Assembly (NCBI RefSeq): GCF_023184515.1
Contig: NZ_JAAHBP010000001.1
Coordinates: 1,178,001 to 1,242,000, forward strand
Source of the DNA: Streptomyces sp. D2-8
GTDB taxonomy: Bacteria > Actinomycetota > Actinomycetes > Streptomycetales > Streptomycetaceae
Direction: 5' to 3'
Length of the DNA stretch: 64,000 bases
A program made the position numbers and the translations under genes. Below, piece after piece: positions 16,756-27,666 of this stretch; the first letter of the stretch is position 1, and the number at the start of each line of letters is the position of its first letter. The notes below the pieces were generated by a model. The model worked only from the letters and a program-made list of their open reading frames with translations. It ran no database searches and was not told where the DNA came from.

Positions 16756-17757
16756 GTGGATGTTTCCGTGACCCTATGGGTCCTGACGATCGTGGGTCTC
16801 GCCGCCCTGATCGCGGTCGACTTCTTCATCGGCCGCAAGCCGCACGACGTGTCGATCAAGGAAGCCGGGATCTGGACGGTCGTCTGGATCGTGCTGGCCG
16901 CCCTCTTCGGATTCGGCCTGCTCCTGTTCGCCGGTGGCCAGCCCGCCGGTGAGTTCTTCGCCGGCTTCATCACCGAGAAGTCACTCAGCGTCGACAACCT
17001 CTTCGTCTTCGTCCTGATCATGGCGAAGTTCGCGGTGCCGTCGCAGTACCAGCAGCGGGTGCTGCTGATCGGCGTCCTCATCGCCCTGGTCCTGCGAGCG
17101 ATCTTCATCGCCGCCGGTGCGGCGATCCTCGCCAGCTTCTCCTGGGTCTTCTACATCTTCGGCGCCTTCCTCATCTGGACCGCCTGGAAGCTCATCCAGG
17201 AGGCCCGGGCGGACGAGGAGGACGAGGACTGGGAGGAGAACAAGCTGCTCAAGGCCGCCGAGCGCCGCTTCGGCGTGGCCGACCGCTACCACGGCACCAA
17301 GCTGTGGATCGAGGAGAACGGCAAGCGGGTCATGACCCCGATGCTGGTCGTGATGCTCGCGATCGGCACCACCGACGTCCTGTTCGCCCTCGACTCCATC
17401 CCCGCGATCTTCGGCCTGACCCAGGACCCGTACATCGTCTTCACGGCCAACGCGTTCGCCCTGATGGGTCTGCGCCAGCTGTACTTCCTCATCGGCGGCC
17501 TGCTGAGGAAGCTGGTCCACCTCAGCTACGGCCTGTCGATCATCCTCGGCTTCATCGGCGTGAAGCTGGTGCTGCACGCGCTGCACGAGTCCGGGGTGCA
17601 CGTCCCCGAGATCGGCATTCCGGTATCGCTCGGCGTGATCTGCGCCGTCCTGATCGTCACCACGATCACCAGCCTGCGAGCTTCCAAGAAGCAGGCGGCG
17701 GCCGAGGCGGCGCAGGGGAAGAGCGGAGACGCTCCGAAGGACAGCGTCGACGTCTGA
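16756..17757 (+). CDS. terC: TerC/Alx-family integral membrane protein, likely Mn2+ exporter
   Basis: A 333-residue protein with about eight to nine membrane helices. The family's acidic membrane motifs are intact: AVDFFIGRKPHDVS (about residues 16-29), EKSLSVDNLFVFVLIM (about 73-88) and GTTDVLFALDSIPAIF (about 207-222). An acidic cytoplasmic loop (RADEEDEDWEENKLL) sits mid-protein. Alx/YceF/TerC members export manganese in E. coli and Bacillus and protect exoenzyme metalation. The GTG at 16756 is chosen because GGAGG lies 5 nt upstream and the riboswitch platform targets this site. A perfect hairpin terminator follows the stop. Confidence 0.92.
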   Translation: MDVSVTLWVLTIVGLAALIAVDFFIGRKPHDVSIKEAGIWTVVWIVLAALFGFGLLLFAGGQPAGEFFAGFITEKSLSVDNLFVFVLIMAKFAVPSQYQQRVLLIGVLIALVLRAIFIAAGAAILASFSWVFYIFGAFLIWTAWKLIQEARADEEDEDWEENKLLKAAERRFGVADRYHGTKLWIEENGKRVMTPMLVVMLAIGTTDVLFALDSIPAIFGLTQDPYIVFTANAFALMGLRQLYFLIGGLLRKLVHLSYGLSIILGFIGVKLVLHALHESGVHVPEIGIPVSLGVICAVLIVTTITSLRASKKQAAAEAAQGKSGDAPKDSVDV

Positions 17758-17783
17758 CCGCGTCGGACGCAGGAACAACCATC

Positions 17784-17826
17784 ACCGGGGCCGGTGGTCG
17801 GCGCATTGGCGACCACCGGCCCCGGT
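17784..17826. terminator. Bidirectional-type terminator between terC and the MHS transporter gene
   Basis: ACCGGGGCCGGTGGTC (17784-17799) and GACCACCGGCCCCGGT (17811-17826) form a perfect 16-bp stem (17 with the next G-C pair). It lies 27 bp after the terC stop and downstream of the convergent gene's stop at 17909, so it can serve both. Confidence 0.85.
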
Positions 17827-17908
17827 GCTTGCCTGTTTCCTGAGCCACGGCACCGCACTGGGCACCGCACCGCACCGCGCCGCACCGGGCACGGCACCCG
17901 CACCCGGC

Positions 17909-19216
17909 TCACCCCGCAGCGGCCTCCGCAGCCGCGCCCGTCCGCACCGGACGCGTCTCCGGCAGCAACGCGAAGCACCCCAGGCTGAACAGCGCGATCA
18001 CCGTCAGATAGGCGGCCACGCCCCACGGCACCCGCCCGCCCTGCTCGGCCAGGGCCGTCGCCACGATCGGTGTGAGCGCACCTCCGACGACCCCGCCGAG
18101 GTTGTAGCCGACGGCGGCGCCGGTGCAGCGCACCCGCGGCTCGTACAGCTCCGGCAGATACGCGGCGATCACGGCGAACATCGTGATGAACGCGAGCATC
18201 GCCCCGAGGAAGCCGAGGAACATCGGCAGCGGCGCCCCGGTGGCGAGGAGCGCGACCATCGGGAACATCCACAGCGCGGCGGCCGCACACCCGGCCAGGC
18301 AGAGCGGCCGCCGGCCGTAGCGGTCACCGAGCAGCGCGACCAGCGGGGTGAGAGCGCCCTTCACGAGCACCGCGCCCATGATGCAGGTCAGTATGACGCT
18401 GCGGCTCACCCCGAGCCGCTCCGTCCCATACGCGAGGGACCAGGTCGTCACGGCGTAGAAGATCGCGTAGCCGATCGCGAGTCCCCCGCCGGTCAGCAGG
18501 AGGAGCCGCCAGTGGTCGCGGACGACCTCGGCGAGGGGCACGCGGGCGTGGTCGTCGATCTGGAGGAAGCTGGGGCTCTCGGCGAGCGACGACCGCAGCC
18601 ACAGCCCCACGACGGCCAGAACTCCCGCCGCCCAGAACGGCACCCGCCACCCCCACGCGGCGAACTGCGCCTCGGTCAGGGTCGAGGACAGCCCCAGCAC
18701 CACACCGTTGGCGAGCAGGAACCCCAGCGCGGGCCCGACCTGCGGGAAACTCGACCACAGGGCGCGCCGTTCGGCCGGCGCGTGCTCCACGGCCAGCAGC
18801 ACCGCCCCACCCCACTCCCCGCCGAGCCCCAGCCCCTGGAGGAAGCGCAGCACCAGGAGCAGCAGAGGAGCGACCATGCCGATCGTGTCGTACGTCGGCA
18901 CGCAGCCGACCGCGACCGTGGAGGCCCCCGTCAGCAGCAGAGAGGCGACGAGGACCGGCCGCCGCCCGCGCCGGTCCCCGATGTGCCCGAACAGCACCGA
19001 TCCCAGCGGCCGGGCCACGAAGCCCACACCGAAGGTGGCGAAGGCGGCCAGTGTCCCGGCCACCGGAGAGAAGGTCGGGAAGAACAGCGGACCCAGGATC
19101 AGGGCCGCCGCGGTGCCGTAGACGAAGAAGTCGTAGAACTCGATGGCTGTGCCGGCGAGTGAGGCGGCCGCGAGGCGCGGCATGGAGGGTGCCTTTACGG
19201 TGCGTTCGTCGTGCAT
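17909..19216 (-). CDS. MFS transporter of the metabolite:H+ symporter (MHS) family
   Basis: A 435-residue, twelve-helix transporter. The N-terminal signature LAGTAIEFYDFFVYGTAAAL (about residues 18-37) and ARPLGSVLFGHIGDRRGRRPVLV (split: FGHIGDRRGRRP, about 77-88) are diagnostic of MHS symporters such as those for proline/betaine, shikimate, citrate and alpha-ketoglutarate. RFLQGLGLGGEWGGAVLL follows in helix 4, and GDRYGRRPLCLAG repeats in the C-terminal half. The substrate cannot be read from sequence. A shikimate-like organic acid is possible given aroQ 1.2 kb away, but that is only context. A 65-bp GCACC-rich stretch lies just after its stop. Confidence 0.9.
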   Translation of the reverse strand: MHDERTVKAPSMPRLAAASLAGTAIEFYDFFVYGTAAALILGPLFFPTFSPVAGTLAAFATFGVGFVARPLGSVLFGHIGDRRGRRPVLVASLLLTGASTVAVGCVPTYDTIGMVAPLLLLVLRFLQGLGLGGEWGGAVLLAVEHAPAERRALWSSFPQVGPALGFLLANGVVLGLSSTLTEAQFAAWGWRVPFWAAGVLAVVGLWLRSSLAESPSFLQIDDHARVPLAEVVRDHWRLLLLTGGGLAIGYAIFYAVTTWSLAYGTERLGVSRSVILTCIMGAVLVKGALTPLVALLGDRYGRRPLCLAGCAAAALWMFPMVALLATGAPLPMFLGFLGAMLAFITMFAVIAAYLPELYEPRVRCTGAAVGYNLGGVVGGALTPIVATALAEQGGRVPWGVAAYLTVIALFSLGCFALLPETRPVRTGAAAEAAAG

Positions 19217-19276
19217 GTCGCGTCAACCACCCACCGTGATCGCCGGTTACGGGGGCGCACGGAGGGCTTGGGGCCC

Positions 19277-20332
19277 TCAGTACGTGACCGTGATGCGCCG
19301 GGCGGGTCCGTCCACGCGCACGGTGCCGCCGTACGGAATCACCAGCTGGGGATCGGTGTGCCCGAAGTCCACGTCGAAGACGATCGTGGCCTCCGGGGCG
19401 TAGGCCCGCATGGCGCGCAGCACGGCCTCACGCTGGTCGGCCGCGTAACGGGCAGCCTGCTCCGGGGTGTTGGGCCGCTCGAAGGACCATGCCTTCGGCC
19501 GGCCCATCAGCAGGGCCGAGAAGCGCCTCAGCAGCCCGCGCTCGCCCATGCTCCGCAGGGTGTGGAAGACCTCCGTGGCGCTCGGCATGTCCTCCGAGGT
19601 CTCCAGGAGCAGCACGCCGCCGTCGTACTCGGACAGGTCGCGGGCGATCTCCCGGTCGGCCATCAGCAGCCAGGCGACGATCTCCAGGCAGCCGCCCCAA
19701 CTGCGGCCCTCGGCCACCCGGTCGGGGTTCACCCAGGTCCAGCCGGTACCGGGCCGGGTCTCCGGCTCCGCGTCGAAGGTCGCCGGGTCCGCCCAGTCCC
19801 GGTCGATGTCACGCCACCGCTCGGCGGGCCTCAACTCGTAGGGTCCCGAGGTGAACAGGGCCGCGCGCAGGGACTCGGCGGTCTGCGGATGCATGGCCCC
19901 GGGGCGGCCCAGCTCGTACATCACGCTCCCGCCGTGGAAGCCGACGATGCCGCAGGTGCGCAGGAAGGCGAGCAGGTTCGTGTTGTCGCTCATCCCGAAG
20001 AACGGCTTCGGGTGGGCCCGGATCAACTCCCGGTCCAGGTACGGCAGCACGGTGATCTGGTCGTCGCCGCCGATCGACGCGATGACGGCCTTGATCTCCG
20101 GGTCGGCGAAGGCCGCGTGGATGTCGTCGGCCCGCTCCCGGGGTGTGGAGCCCATGGTGCGCGTCGCCGGATACTCGACCGGCTCCAGCCCGAACTCCTC
20201 GCGCAGCCGCCGAAGGCCCAGCTCGTAGGGGAGCGGGAAGAGCCCCGGCAGACCTGAGGAGGGCGAGATCACGGCGATGCGGTCACCCGGGGACGGCTTG
20301 GGCGGACAGGTCGGGCTGGTCAGGCTCGTCAT
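19277..20332 (-). CDS. S66 family peptidase (LD-carboxypeptidase/MccF-like)
   Basis: A 351-residue serine peptidase. The N-terminal GDRIAVISPSSGLPG and the block IGGDDQITVLPYLD precede the nucleophile motif FGMSDNTNLL (Ser at about residue 119). LEIVAWLLM, LLLETSEDMPS (catalytic Glu region) and the C-terminal VFDVDFGHTDPQLVIPYG with the catalytic His follow. Length and the long middle segment fit the MccF subfamily, which cleaves amide bonds in microcin C-type peptide-nucleotides, as well as murein LD-carboxypeptidases. Self-immunity to a peptide antibiotic or cell-wall tetrapeptide recycling are both possible. The divergent aroQ starts 104 bp away. Confidence 0.9.
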   Translation of the reverse strand: MTSLTSPTCPPKPSPGDRIAVISPSSGLPGLFPLPYELGLRRLREEFGLEPVEYPATRTMGSTPRERADDIHAAFADPEIKAVIASIGGDDQITVLPYLDRELIRAHPKPFFGMSDNTNLLAFLRTCGIVGFHGGSVMYELGRPGAMHPQTAESLRAALFTSGPYELRPAERWRDIDRDWADPATFDAEPETRPGTGWTWVNPDRVAEGRSWGGCLEIVAWLLMADREIARDLSEYDGGVLLLETSEDMPSATEVFHTLRSMGERGLLRRFSALLMGRPKAWSFERPNTPEQAARYAADQREAVLRAMRAYAPEATIVFDVDFGHTDPQLVIPYGGTVRVDGPARRITVTY

Positions 20333-20435
20333 GCCGGGAGGCTACGGCCCGGCGGGCTGCCGGCGCACCGTGATAAACCGGCTGTGAGCAGCGGTCCGCC
20401 ACGGGCCGCCCGACCCCGAACGGACCGGAGGAACC

Positions 20436-20909
20436 GTGCCCCGCACCCTGGCCCACGCCCCGATCATGATCCTCAACGGCCCCAATCTGAACCTGCTCGG
20501 CCAGCGCCAGCCGGAGATCTACGGCTCCGACACCCTCGCCGACGTCGAGGCCCTGTGCGCCAAGGCGGCGGCCGCGCACGGCGGCACGGTCGACTTCCGC
20601 CAGTCCAACCACGAGGGCGAGCTGGTCGACTGGATCCACGAGGCGCGGTTGAACCACTGCGGCATCGTGATCAACCCCGGTGCCTACTCGCACACCTCCG
20701 TCGCCATCCTGGACGCCCTCAACACCTGTGACGGCCTGCCGGTGCTGGAGGTCCACATCTCCAACATCCACCAGCGCGAGTCGTTCCGGCATCACTCCTA
20801 CGTCTCGCTGCGCGCCGACGGGGTCATCGCGGGGTGCGGCGTGCAGGGGTACGTGTTCGGGGTGGAGCGGGTCGCGGCGCTGGCAGGGGCGGGCAAGGCG
20901 GACGCGTGA
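20436..20909 (+). CDS. aroQ: Type II 3-dehydroquinate dehydratase
   Basis: A 157-residue dodecameric enzyme dehydrating 3-dehydroquinate to 3-dehydroshikimate, either in aromatic amino acid synthesis or in quinate use. Active-site residues are all present: [19 protein letters not shown] (about residues 12-30, with the catalytic Tyr and the flexible Arg loop), [36 protein letters not shown] (Asn and His), and [20 protein letters not shown] (about 106-125, catalytic His). Starts with GTG at 20436, preceded by GGAGG with 5-nt spacing. Isolated from other aro genes; it stands alone between divergent and degenerate neighbours. Confidence 0.96.
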   Translation: MPRTLAHAPIMILNGPNLNLLGQRQPEIYGSDTLADVEALCAKAAAAHGGTVDFRQSNHEGELVDWIHEARLNHCGIVINPGAYSHTSVAILDALNTCDGLPVLEVHISNIHQRESFRHHSYVSLRADGVIAGCGVQGYVFGVERVAALAGAGKADA

Positions 20910-21383
20910 ACCACTGCCGGTAAGCCCCGCCGGCCATGGCGGACGCCTCTTACAGCCCGCCTTCCTACAGCCGCCCCGCCTCCACGATCCGCCGCAGGAA
21001 GCGCCGCGTCCGCTCCTGCTGCTGGGACCCCCGAGGACATGCTCGGTGGTGCCCCGCTCCAGCAGCTCACGCGCGCGTGCCTCGGCCTCGGCTCGAACGG
21101 GCCCCGACCGCTGCCGTGTCGGCATTTGCCCGGGCCGCCGGCCGAGGGCGGGGAACGACAGGCCGGCGGCCCATCCGCCCAGGAGCCGTCATCCTGCGCG
21201 GGGCTGCTACCAGTTGACCGCGCAACCAGGTCCGAGGGGAGCGCACGTGCGACACCGGCGTGTGTGGGCGATTCACACGGGGCGCGTGCGCGGCTCACCC
21301 CTCAACGCGATTGCGCCCCGCGCAGCCACTCACCAGTCCTGCGCGCCACCCGCGCGCCCGTCACCGCACTCCGCGCGCGATCC
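20910..21383. other. Gene-poor interval between aroQ and the MBL hydrolase gene
   Basis: About 470 bp with no intact gene. The left half holds an ABC-ATPase C-terminal relic on the minus strand (see next entry). The right half, about 21120-21383, shows no start with ribosome-binding site, no clear promoter and no strong hairpin. Several overlapping frames are open only because of the high GC content. Confidence 0.6.
20965..21112 (-). pseudogene. Relic of an amino-acid-type ABC transporter ATPase C-terminus
   Basis: Read leftward, the DNA ends with QQERTRRFLRRIVEAGRL followed by TAG at 20965-20967. That resembles the closing segment of polar amino acid ABC ATPases, which often end in ERTRxFLxRVL. 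Just upstream, in a shifted frame, are AEARARELLERGTTEHVLGG, matching the expected spacing to the end. The frames differ by one shift near 21030, and nothing resembling Walker or signature motifs lies further right. I interpret it as a decayed 3' fragment. Chance similarity in a short stretch remains possible. Confidence 0.4.
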
Positions 21384-22040
21384 TCACCACCCGCGCGCGT
21401 GCCACTCCGGCAGGTGCGGGCGCTCCGCGCCCAGGCTCGTGTCGTTGCCGTGCCCCGGGTAGACCCAGGTCTCGTCCGGGAGAGCGCCGAAGATCTTGGT
21501 CTCGACGTCGTGGAGGAGACGCGCGAACGCCTTCGGGTCCTTATGGGTGTTGCCCACACCGCCGGGGAACAGGCAGTCCCCGGTGAACACATGGGGATGC
21601 CCGTGGGGGTCGTCGTAGACGAGGGCGATCGAACCGGGCGTGTGCCCGACCAGGTGGCGCGCGGTGAGCTCCACGCGCCCCACCCGGATGGTGTCGCCGT
21701 CGTCGACCAGCACGTCGGTCCGTACGGGAATGCCGTCGGCGTCCTCGCGGCCCGCGTAGGTGCGGGCGCCGGTGCCCGCGACGACCTCGGCCAGCGCCTG
21801 CCAGTGGTCGCCGTGCCGGTGGGTCGTGACGACGGACGCGATGCCGTCGTCACCGATCATGCCGAGCAGCGTCTCCGCCTCGTTCGCGGCGTCGATCAGC
21901 AACTGCTCGTCCGTGGCCCGGCAGCGCAGCAGATAGGCGTTGTTGTTCATCGGACCCACCGCGATCTTGGTGATCATCAGGTCCTTGAGCTCGTGCACAT
22001 CGGCCGGTCCGCCGACCGTCACCTCTCCGCTGTACGTCAT
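21384..22040 (-). CDS. Metallo-beta-lactamase-fold hydrolase (glyoxalase II-like)
   Basis: A 218-residue hydrolase with the binuclear zinc motif TTHRHGDHWQAL (about residues 72-83; HxHxDH type), the second ligand His in LVGHTPGS (about 130), the bridging Asp in FTGDCLFPGGVG (about 152) and the last His in VYPGHGNDTSLG (about 199). Layout and length match hydroxyacylglutathione hydrolase-like proteins, which in actinobacteria lacking glutathione may act on mycothiol thioesters or other substrates. The ATG at 22040 lies 11 bases after a TATAGG-type -10 read on the minus strand. The long frame to 22400 overlaps the next gene and is not used. Confidence 0.9.
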   Translation of the reverse strand: MTYSGEVTVGGPADVHELKDLMITKIAVGPMNNNAYLLRCRATDEQLLIDAANEAETLLGMIGDDGIASVVTTHRHGDHWQALAEVVAGTGARTYAGREDADGIPVRTDVLVDDGDTIRVGRVELTARHLVGHTPGSIALVYDDPHGHPHVFTGDCLFPGGVGNTHKDPKAFARLLHDVETKIFGALPDETWVYPGHGNDTSLGAERPHLPEWHARGW

Positions 22041-22093
22041 GTCCGCCAGCCTATAGCGGGGGAGTGGCCCGGTCCCGCAACCGGGAAGCGGCC

Positions 22094-22783
22094 CTAGAGC
22101 GGAGGCAGCGCGGGAAGCGGACCTCCGTTCACCGCCAGTGCCGCCCCGGGGCGGCGGCCGGCGAGCCAGCCCAGCAGGTCCGCCGGAGAGCCCGTGACGG
22201 TCACCTCCGGTCCCGCCTCCGCGTCCCGTCCCGTCCTCCACTCGCGCGTGCCGTCCGTGAGGCGCGTGGACGGTACGTCGGGATGCCCGGCGAACCGGTC
22301 GGCGAGGAAGTCGATCTCCCGCTGGGTGAACTCCGCCGGCAGGTCCTCCAGCTCGTATCCGATCCCCAGGTCCACGTGATGCAGCTCCACCTCGACCCAC
22401 CGCCGGAACGGCACCCGGGACGCGGAGTCCGTGACCCCGTTGCGCAGCTCCACCGTGCGCGACCAGTCCGCCGGAGCGTCCCCGGCCTGCCGGAAGCGGG
22501 CCGCGCTCTCACGCAGGTCGGCGAGCTGGACGTCGAGGGCGCGCGGGGCGTCCCGCGCGATGTCGGCGTCCCGGGCCTCGCCGGAGACGTACATGGGACG
22601 CCCCTCCAGGACGTTCACGAGGGCGTCCGCGTTGCGGGCGAGGTGGGCCAGGACGTGGCCGCGGCTCCAGCCGGGCAGCCGTGACGGGTGGGTCACAGAC
22701 GCGTTGTCCAGTTTGCCGACTGCGGTCAGCAGCCGCTCCGTCGCGTCACGTACAGACGCCAGGTCATGAGCGTGATCAATCAT
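22094..22783 (-). CDS. Maleylpyruvate isomerase (MDMPI/DinB-like) family protein
   Basis: A 229-residue protein with the N-terminal four-helix MDMPI domain typical of mycothiol-dependent enzymes. LPGWSRGHVLAHLARNADAL (about residues 36-55) carries the first metal-binding His, and FRRWVEVELHHVDLGIGY (about 132-149) provides the others. The C-terminal third (PEVTVTGSPADLLGWLAGR) resembles the SCP2-like domain that follows MDMPI in many actinobacteria. The substrate is unknown: maleylpyruvate isomerase is only one member. The ATG at 22783 was chosen because the conserved domain starts close by; the frame to 22882 has a non-family extension. Confidence 0.85.
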   Translation of the reverse strand: MIDHAHDLASVRDATERLLTAVGKLDNASVTHPSRLPGWSRGHVLAHLARNADALVNVLEGRPMYVSGEARDADIARDAPRALDVQLADLRESAARFRQAGDAPADWSRTVELRNGVTDSASRVPFRRWVEVELHHVDLGIGYELEDLPAEFTQREIDFLADRFAGHPDVPSTRLTDGTREWRTGRDAEAGPEVTVTGSPADLLGWLAGRRPGAALAVNGGPLPALPPL

Positions 22784-22927
22784 GGTGCTGACCCTAGCTC
22801 CGCCACTCCTTCGGGTGAAGGTGGTGAAGCAGTGCCGTAATTCGAAAGCGCGTGCTATATGGTCGGACGTGGCGTCGGGCATGCTGGAGAGCCGGGGTTT
22901 GTTGGCAACCCGTGAACCCGACCGGCG

Positions 22928-22950
22928 TTGTCAGTGGCTCCCCCTAGTCT
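22928..22950 (+). promoter_or_regulatory. RecA-independent DNA-damage (PafBC-type) promoter of uvrA
   Basis: TTGTCAGTG, 8 nt (GCTCCCCC), TAGTCT: exact consensus. The predicted start near 22957 gives a leader of about 50 nt before the uvrA GTG, so unlike uvrB and uvrC this mRNA has a leader with AAAGGTG about 10 nt before the start. Confidence 0.85.
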
Positions 22951-23005
22951 GAGAAAGACGGGGGCCCCGCCCCTGTCACTTCTCTCAAGAAAGGTGCGGA
23001 CCGGC

Positions 23006-26032
<3,027 letters not shown>

Positions 26033-26041
26033 GGTCTCCTG

Positions 26042-26093
26042 CCGAACGCGCCGTGCCCCACAGGCAACGTCCTGTGGGGCACGGCGCGTTCGG
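26042..26093. terminator. Perfect bidirectional terminator between uvrA and yceI
   Basis: A 23-bp perfect stem (26042-26064 with 26071-26093) and a 6-nt loop CAACGT lie between the two convergent stops, 9 bp after uvrA and 8 bp after the yceI gene on the other strand. Confidence 0.92.
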
Positions 26094-26100
26094 TGTTTGG

Positions 26101-26670
26101 TCAGGCCTTCTCCGGCTCCACGAACTGCATGTCGAGCTGGATCTTGACCACGTCGCCGAGCAGACCGGGGGCGAAGTCCAGCCCGAAGTCGCCGCGCCGG
26201 ATCTCACCCGTCGCCTCGAACCCGGCGTGCCGACTGCCGTCCATGGGCACCTCGACCAGCCCGCCGAACTCCACGGCGAACGACACCGGGCGGGTCACGT
26301 CGCCGATCGTAAGCTCGCCCTCCATGGTCCAGTCGTCACCCTCGCCCGACACTCGCGTCGAGCGGTACGTCATCGTCGGGCGCTTCTCCACGTCGAGCAG
26401 GTCGGAGGCGCGGACGTGCGCGTCCCGGTCGGCGTTGCCGGTGTTCACCGAGACCAGGTCGACGGTCGCGGAGACCCGCACGTCCTCGACCCGCTCCCCG
26501 ACGGACAGTTCGGCCTCCAGCCGCTCGAAGCGCCCCCGCACCTTGGCGATGCCCAGGTGCCGGATGGTGAAGTTCACGGAGGAGTGGAACGGGTCGAGGG
26601 CCCAGGTGCCCGGGGCCAGCGGCAGAGCGGTCCTGGCAGCGGCGGCGGTTTCATTCGTCATGCCCTCCAC
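26101..26670 (-). CDS. YceI family lipocalin-like protein
   Basis: A 189-residue YceI protein. The family pattern is complete: WALDPFHSSVNFTIRHLGIAKVRGRF (split: WALDPFHSSVNFTIRHLG and AKVRGRF), ASTVDLxSVNTGNADRDAHVRASDLLDVEKRP region with SVNTGNADRDAHV, a central TMTYRSTRV, MEGELTIGDVTRPVSFAVEF, and the terminal GFEATGEIRRGDFGLDF. YceI proteins bind polyisoprenoids or amphiphiles in a beta-barrel. This copy has no signal peptide, so it is probably cytoplasmic, as in many actinobacteria. It diverges from the regulator at 26763, with 92 bp shared, and may be its target. Confidence 0.93.
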   Translation of the reverse strand: MEGMTNETAAAARTALPLAPGTWALDPFHSSVNFTIRHLGIAKVRGRFERLEAELSVGERVEDVRVSATVDLVSVNTGNADRDAHVRASDLLDVEKRPTMTYRSTRVSGEGDDWTMEGELTIGDVTRPVSFAVEFGGLVEVPMDGSRHAGFEATGEIRRGDFGLDFAPGLLGDVVKIQLDMQFVEPEKA

Positions 26671-26762
26671 CCTGAGGGCCGTGCGGCACGGGAGGGAGAC
26701 CGGCCGGAGCCTGGTAGTGACGGGGCCACCCTCCGCGCCCGCGGGCGCTGTACGTTCGGCGG

Positions 26763-27632
26763 GTGAGCGACAACGAGTTGGGCACGTTCCTGCGCACCTG
26801 GCGCGAAGCCGTCACCCCGGCCGAGGCGGGTCTGCCCGCAGGCCCCCGGCGCCGTACCCCGGGCCTGAGGCGTGCAGAACTGGCCACGCTCGCCGGCGTC
26901 AGCGTCGAATACCTCACCCGGCTGGAACAGGGCCGCGACCGCAACCCCTCCGCCCAGGTGCTCGGCGCCCTCGCCGACGCCCTGAACCTCTCCCTCACCG
27001 ACCGGATGCTGCTGCGCCGCCTGACCAAGGAGGCGGACGGCGGTGACCCCCTGCTCTGTGCGGCGGCGCCGCAGCTCAGCCGCGCGGCGCGCCCCACCGT
27101 ACGGGCCGTGCTGGACCGCCTGGAGCCCACTCCCGCACTGGTGGTCAACTGGATCGGCGACATCCTCGCCCACACGGCCGGGTACGAGCGTCTGGTCGGC
27201 CCACTCGGCCTGCTCGACGACGAGCGGCCCAACCTGCTCCGGTATCTGTTCACCGACGCGCGGGCCCGCAGCGTCTACCGCGACTGGGACCGGGTGGCCG
27301 ACGACCTCGTCGCCCGGCTCCGGCACGGCGTCCCCCTCGGGGACCCGTACCTCGCCGAGCTGGCCGACGAGCTGTCGGTGACGGCAGGCGCGGACTTCAC
27401 CGACCGGTTCGCCGATCTGGCCATGGCACCGCGGCGGACGGGCTCCCAGCACATCGAGCACCCGGAGGCCGGTTCCCTGCGGCTGCTGCACGAGACGCTC
27501 GCGCTCCCCGACGAGGGGCAGCAGCTCGTCATCCACCTGCCCGAGGACGACGCCACGGCGGCCGCACTGGACCGCCTCAACGGCCGCCGCCCCGGCGCAC
27601 TGCGGGCGGTGGCGATGGGCGAGACCGGCTGA
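26763..27632 (+). CDS. XRE-family regulator with MmyB-like ligand domain
   Basis: A 289-residue DNA-binding protein. The N-terminal helix-turn-helix is RRAELATLAGVSVEYLTRLEQGRDRNPSAQVL (fragments RRAELATLAGVSVEYL and EQGRDRNPS, about residues 37-70). The C-terminal region, with WIGDILAHTAGYERLVGP, NLLRYLFTDARARSVYRDW and the terminal LVIHLPEDD, matches the MmyB-like domain that binds fatty acids in some Streptomyces regulators. The GTG at 26763 is 7 nt from GGCGGG. Divergent from yceI, so it likely controls that gene and itself; ligand unknown. Confidence 0.85.
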   Translation: MSDNELGTFLRTWREAVTPAEAGLPAGPRRRTPGLRRAELATLAGVSVEYLTRLEQGRDRNPSAQVLGALADALNLSLTDRMLLRRLTKEADGGDPLLCAAAPQLSRAARPTVRAVLDRLEPTPALVVNWIGDILAHTAGYERLVGPLGLLDDERPNLLRYLFTDARARSVYRDWDRVADDLVARLRHGVPLGDPYLAELADELSVTAGADFTDRFADLAMAPRRTGSQHIEHPEAGSLRLLHETLALPDEGQQLVIHLPEDDATAAALDRLNGRRPGALRAVAMGETG

Positions 27633-27666
27633 AGCACCCTCGGCCCGCCACCGGCGGCTCGCCCGG

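Noticed and set aside
17845..17908. GCACC-rich run as a repeat element or origin
   Set aside because: It is a short low-complexity stretch after the MHS transporter stop with no consistent unit length or DnaA-box-like sites.
22790..23005. LexA/SOS box for uvrA
   Set aside because: I looked for a GAAC-type palindrome upstream of uvrA, uvrB and uvrC and saw none. The RecA-NDp motif explains these promoters better.
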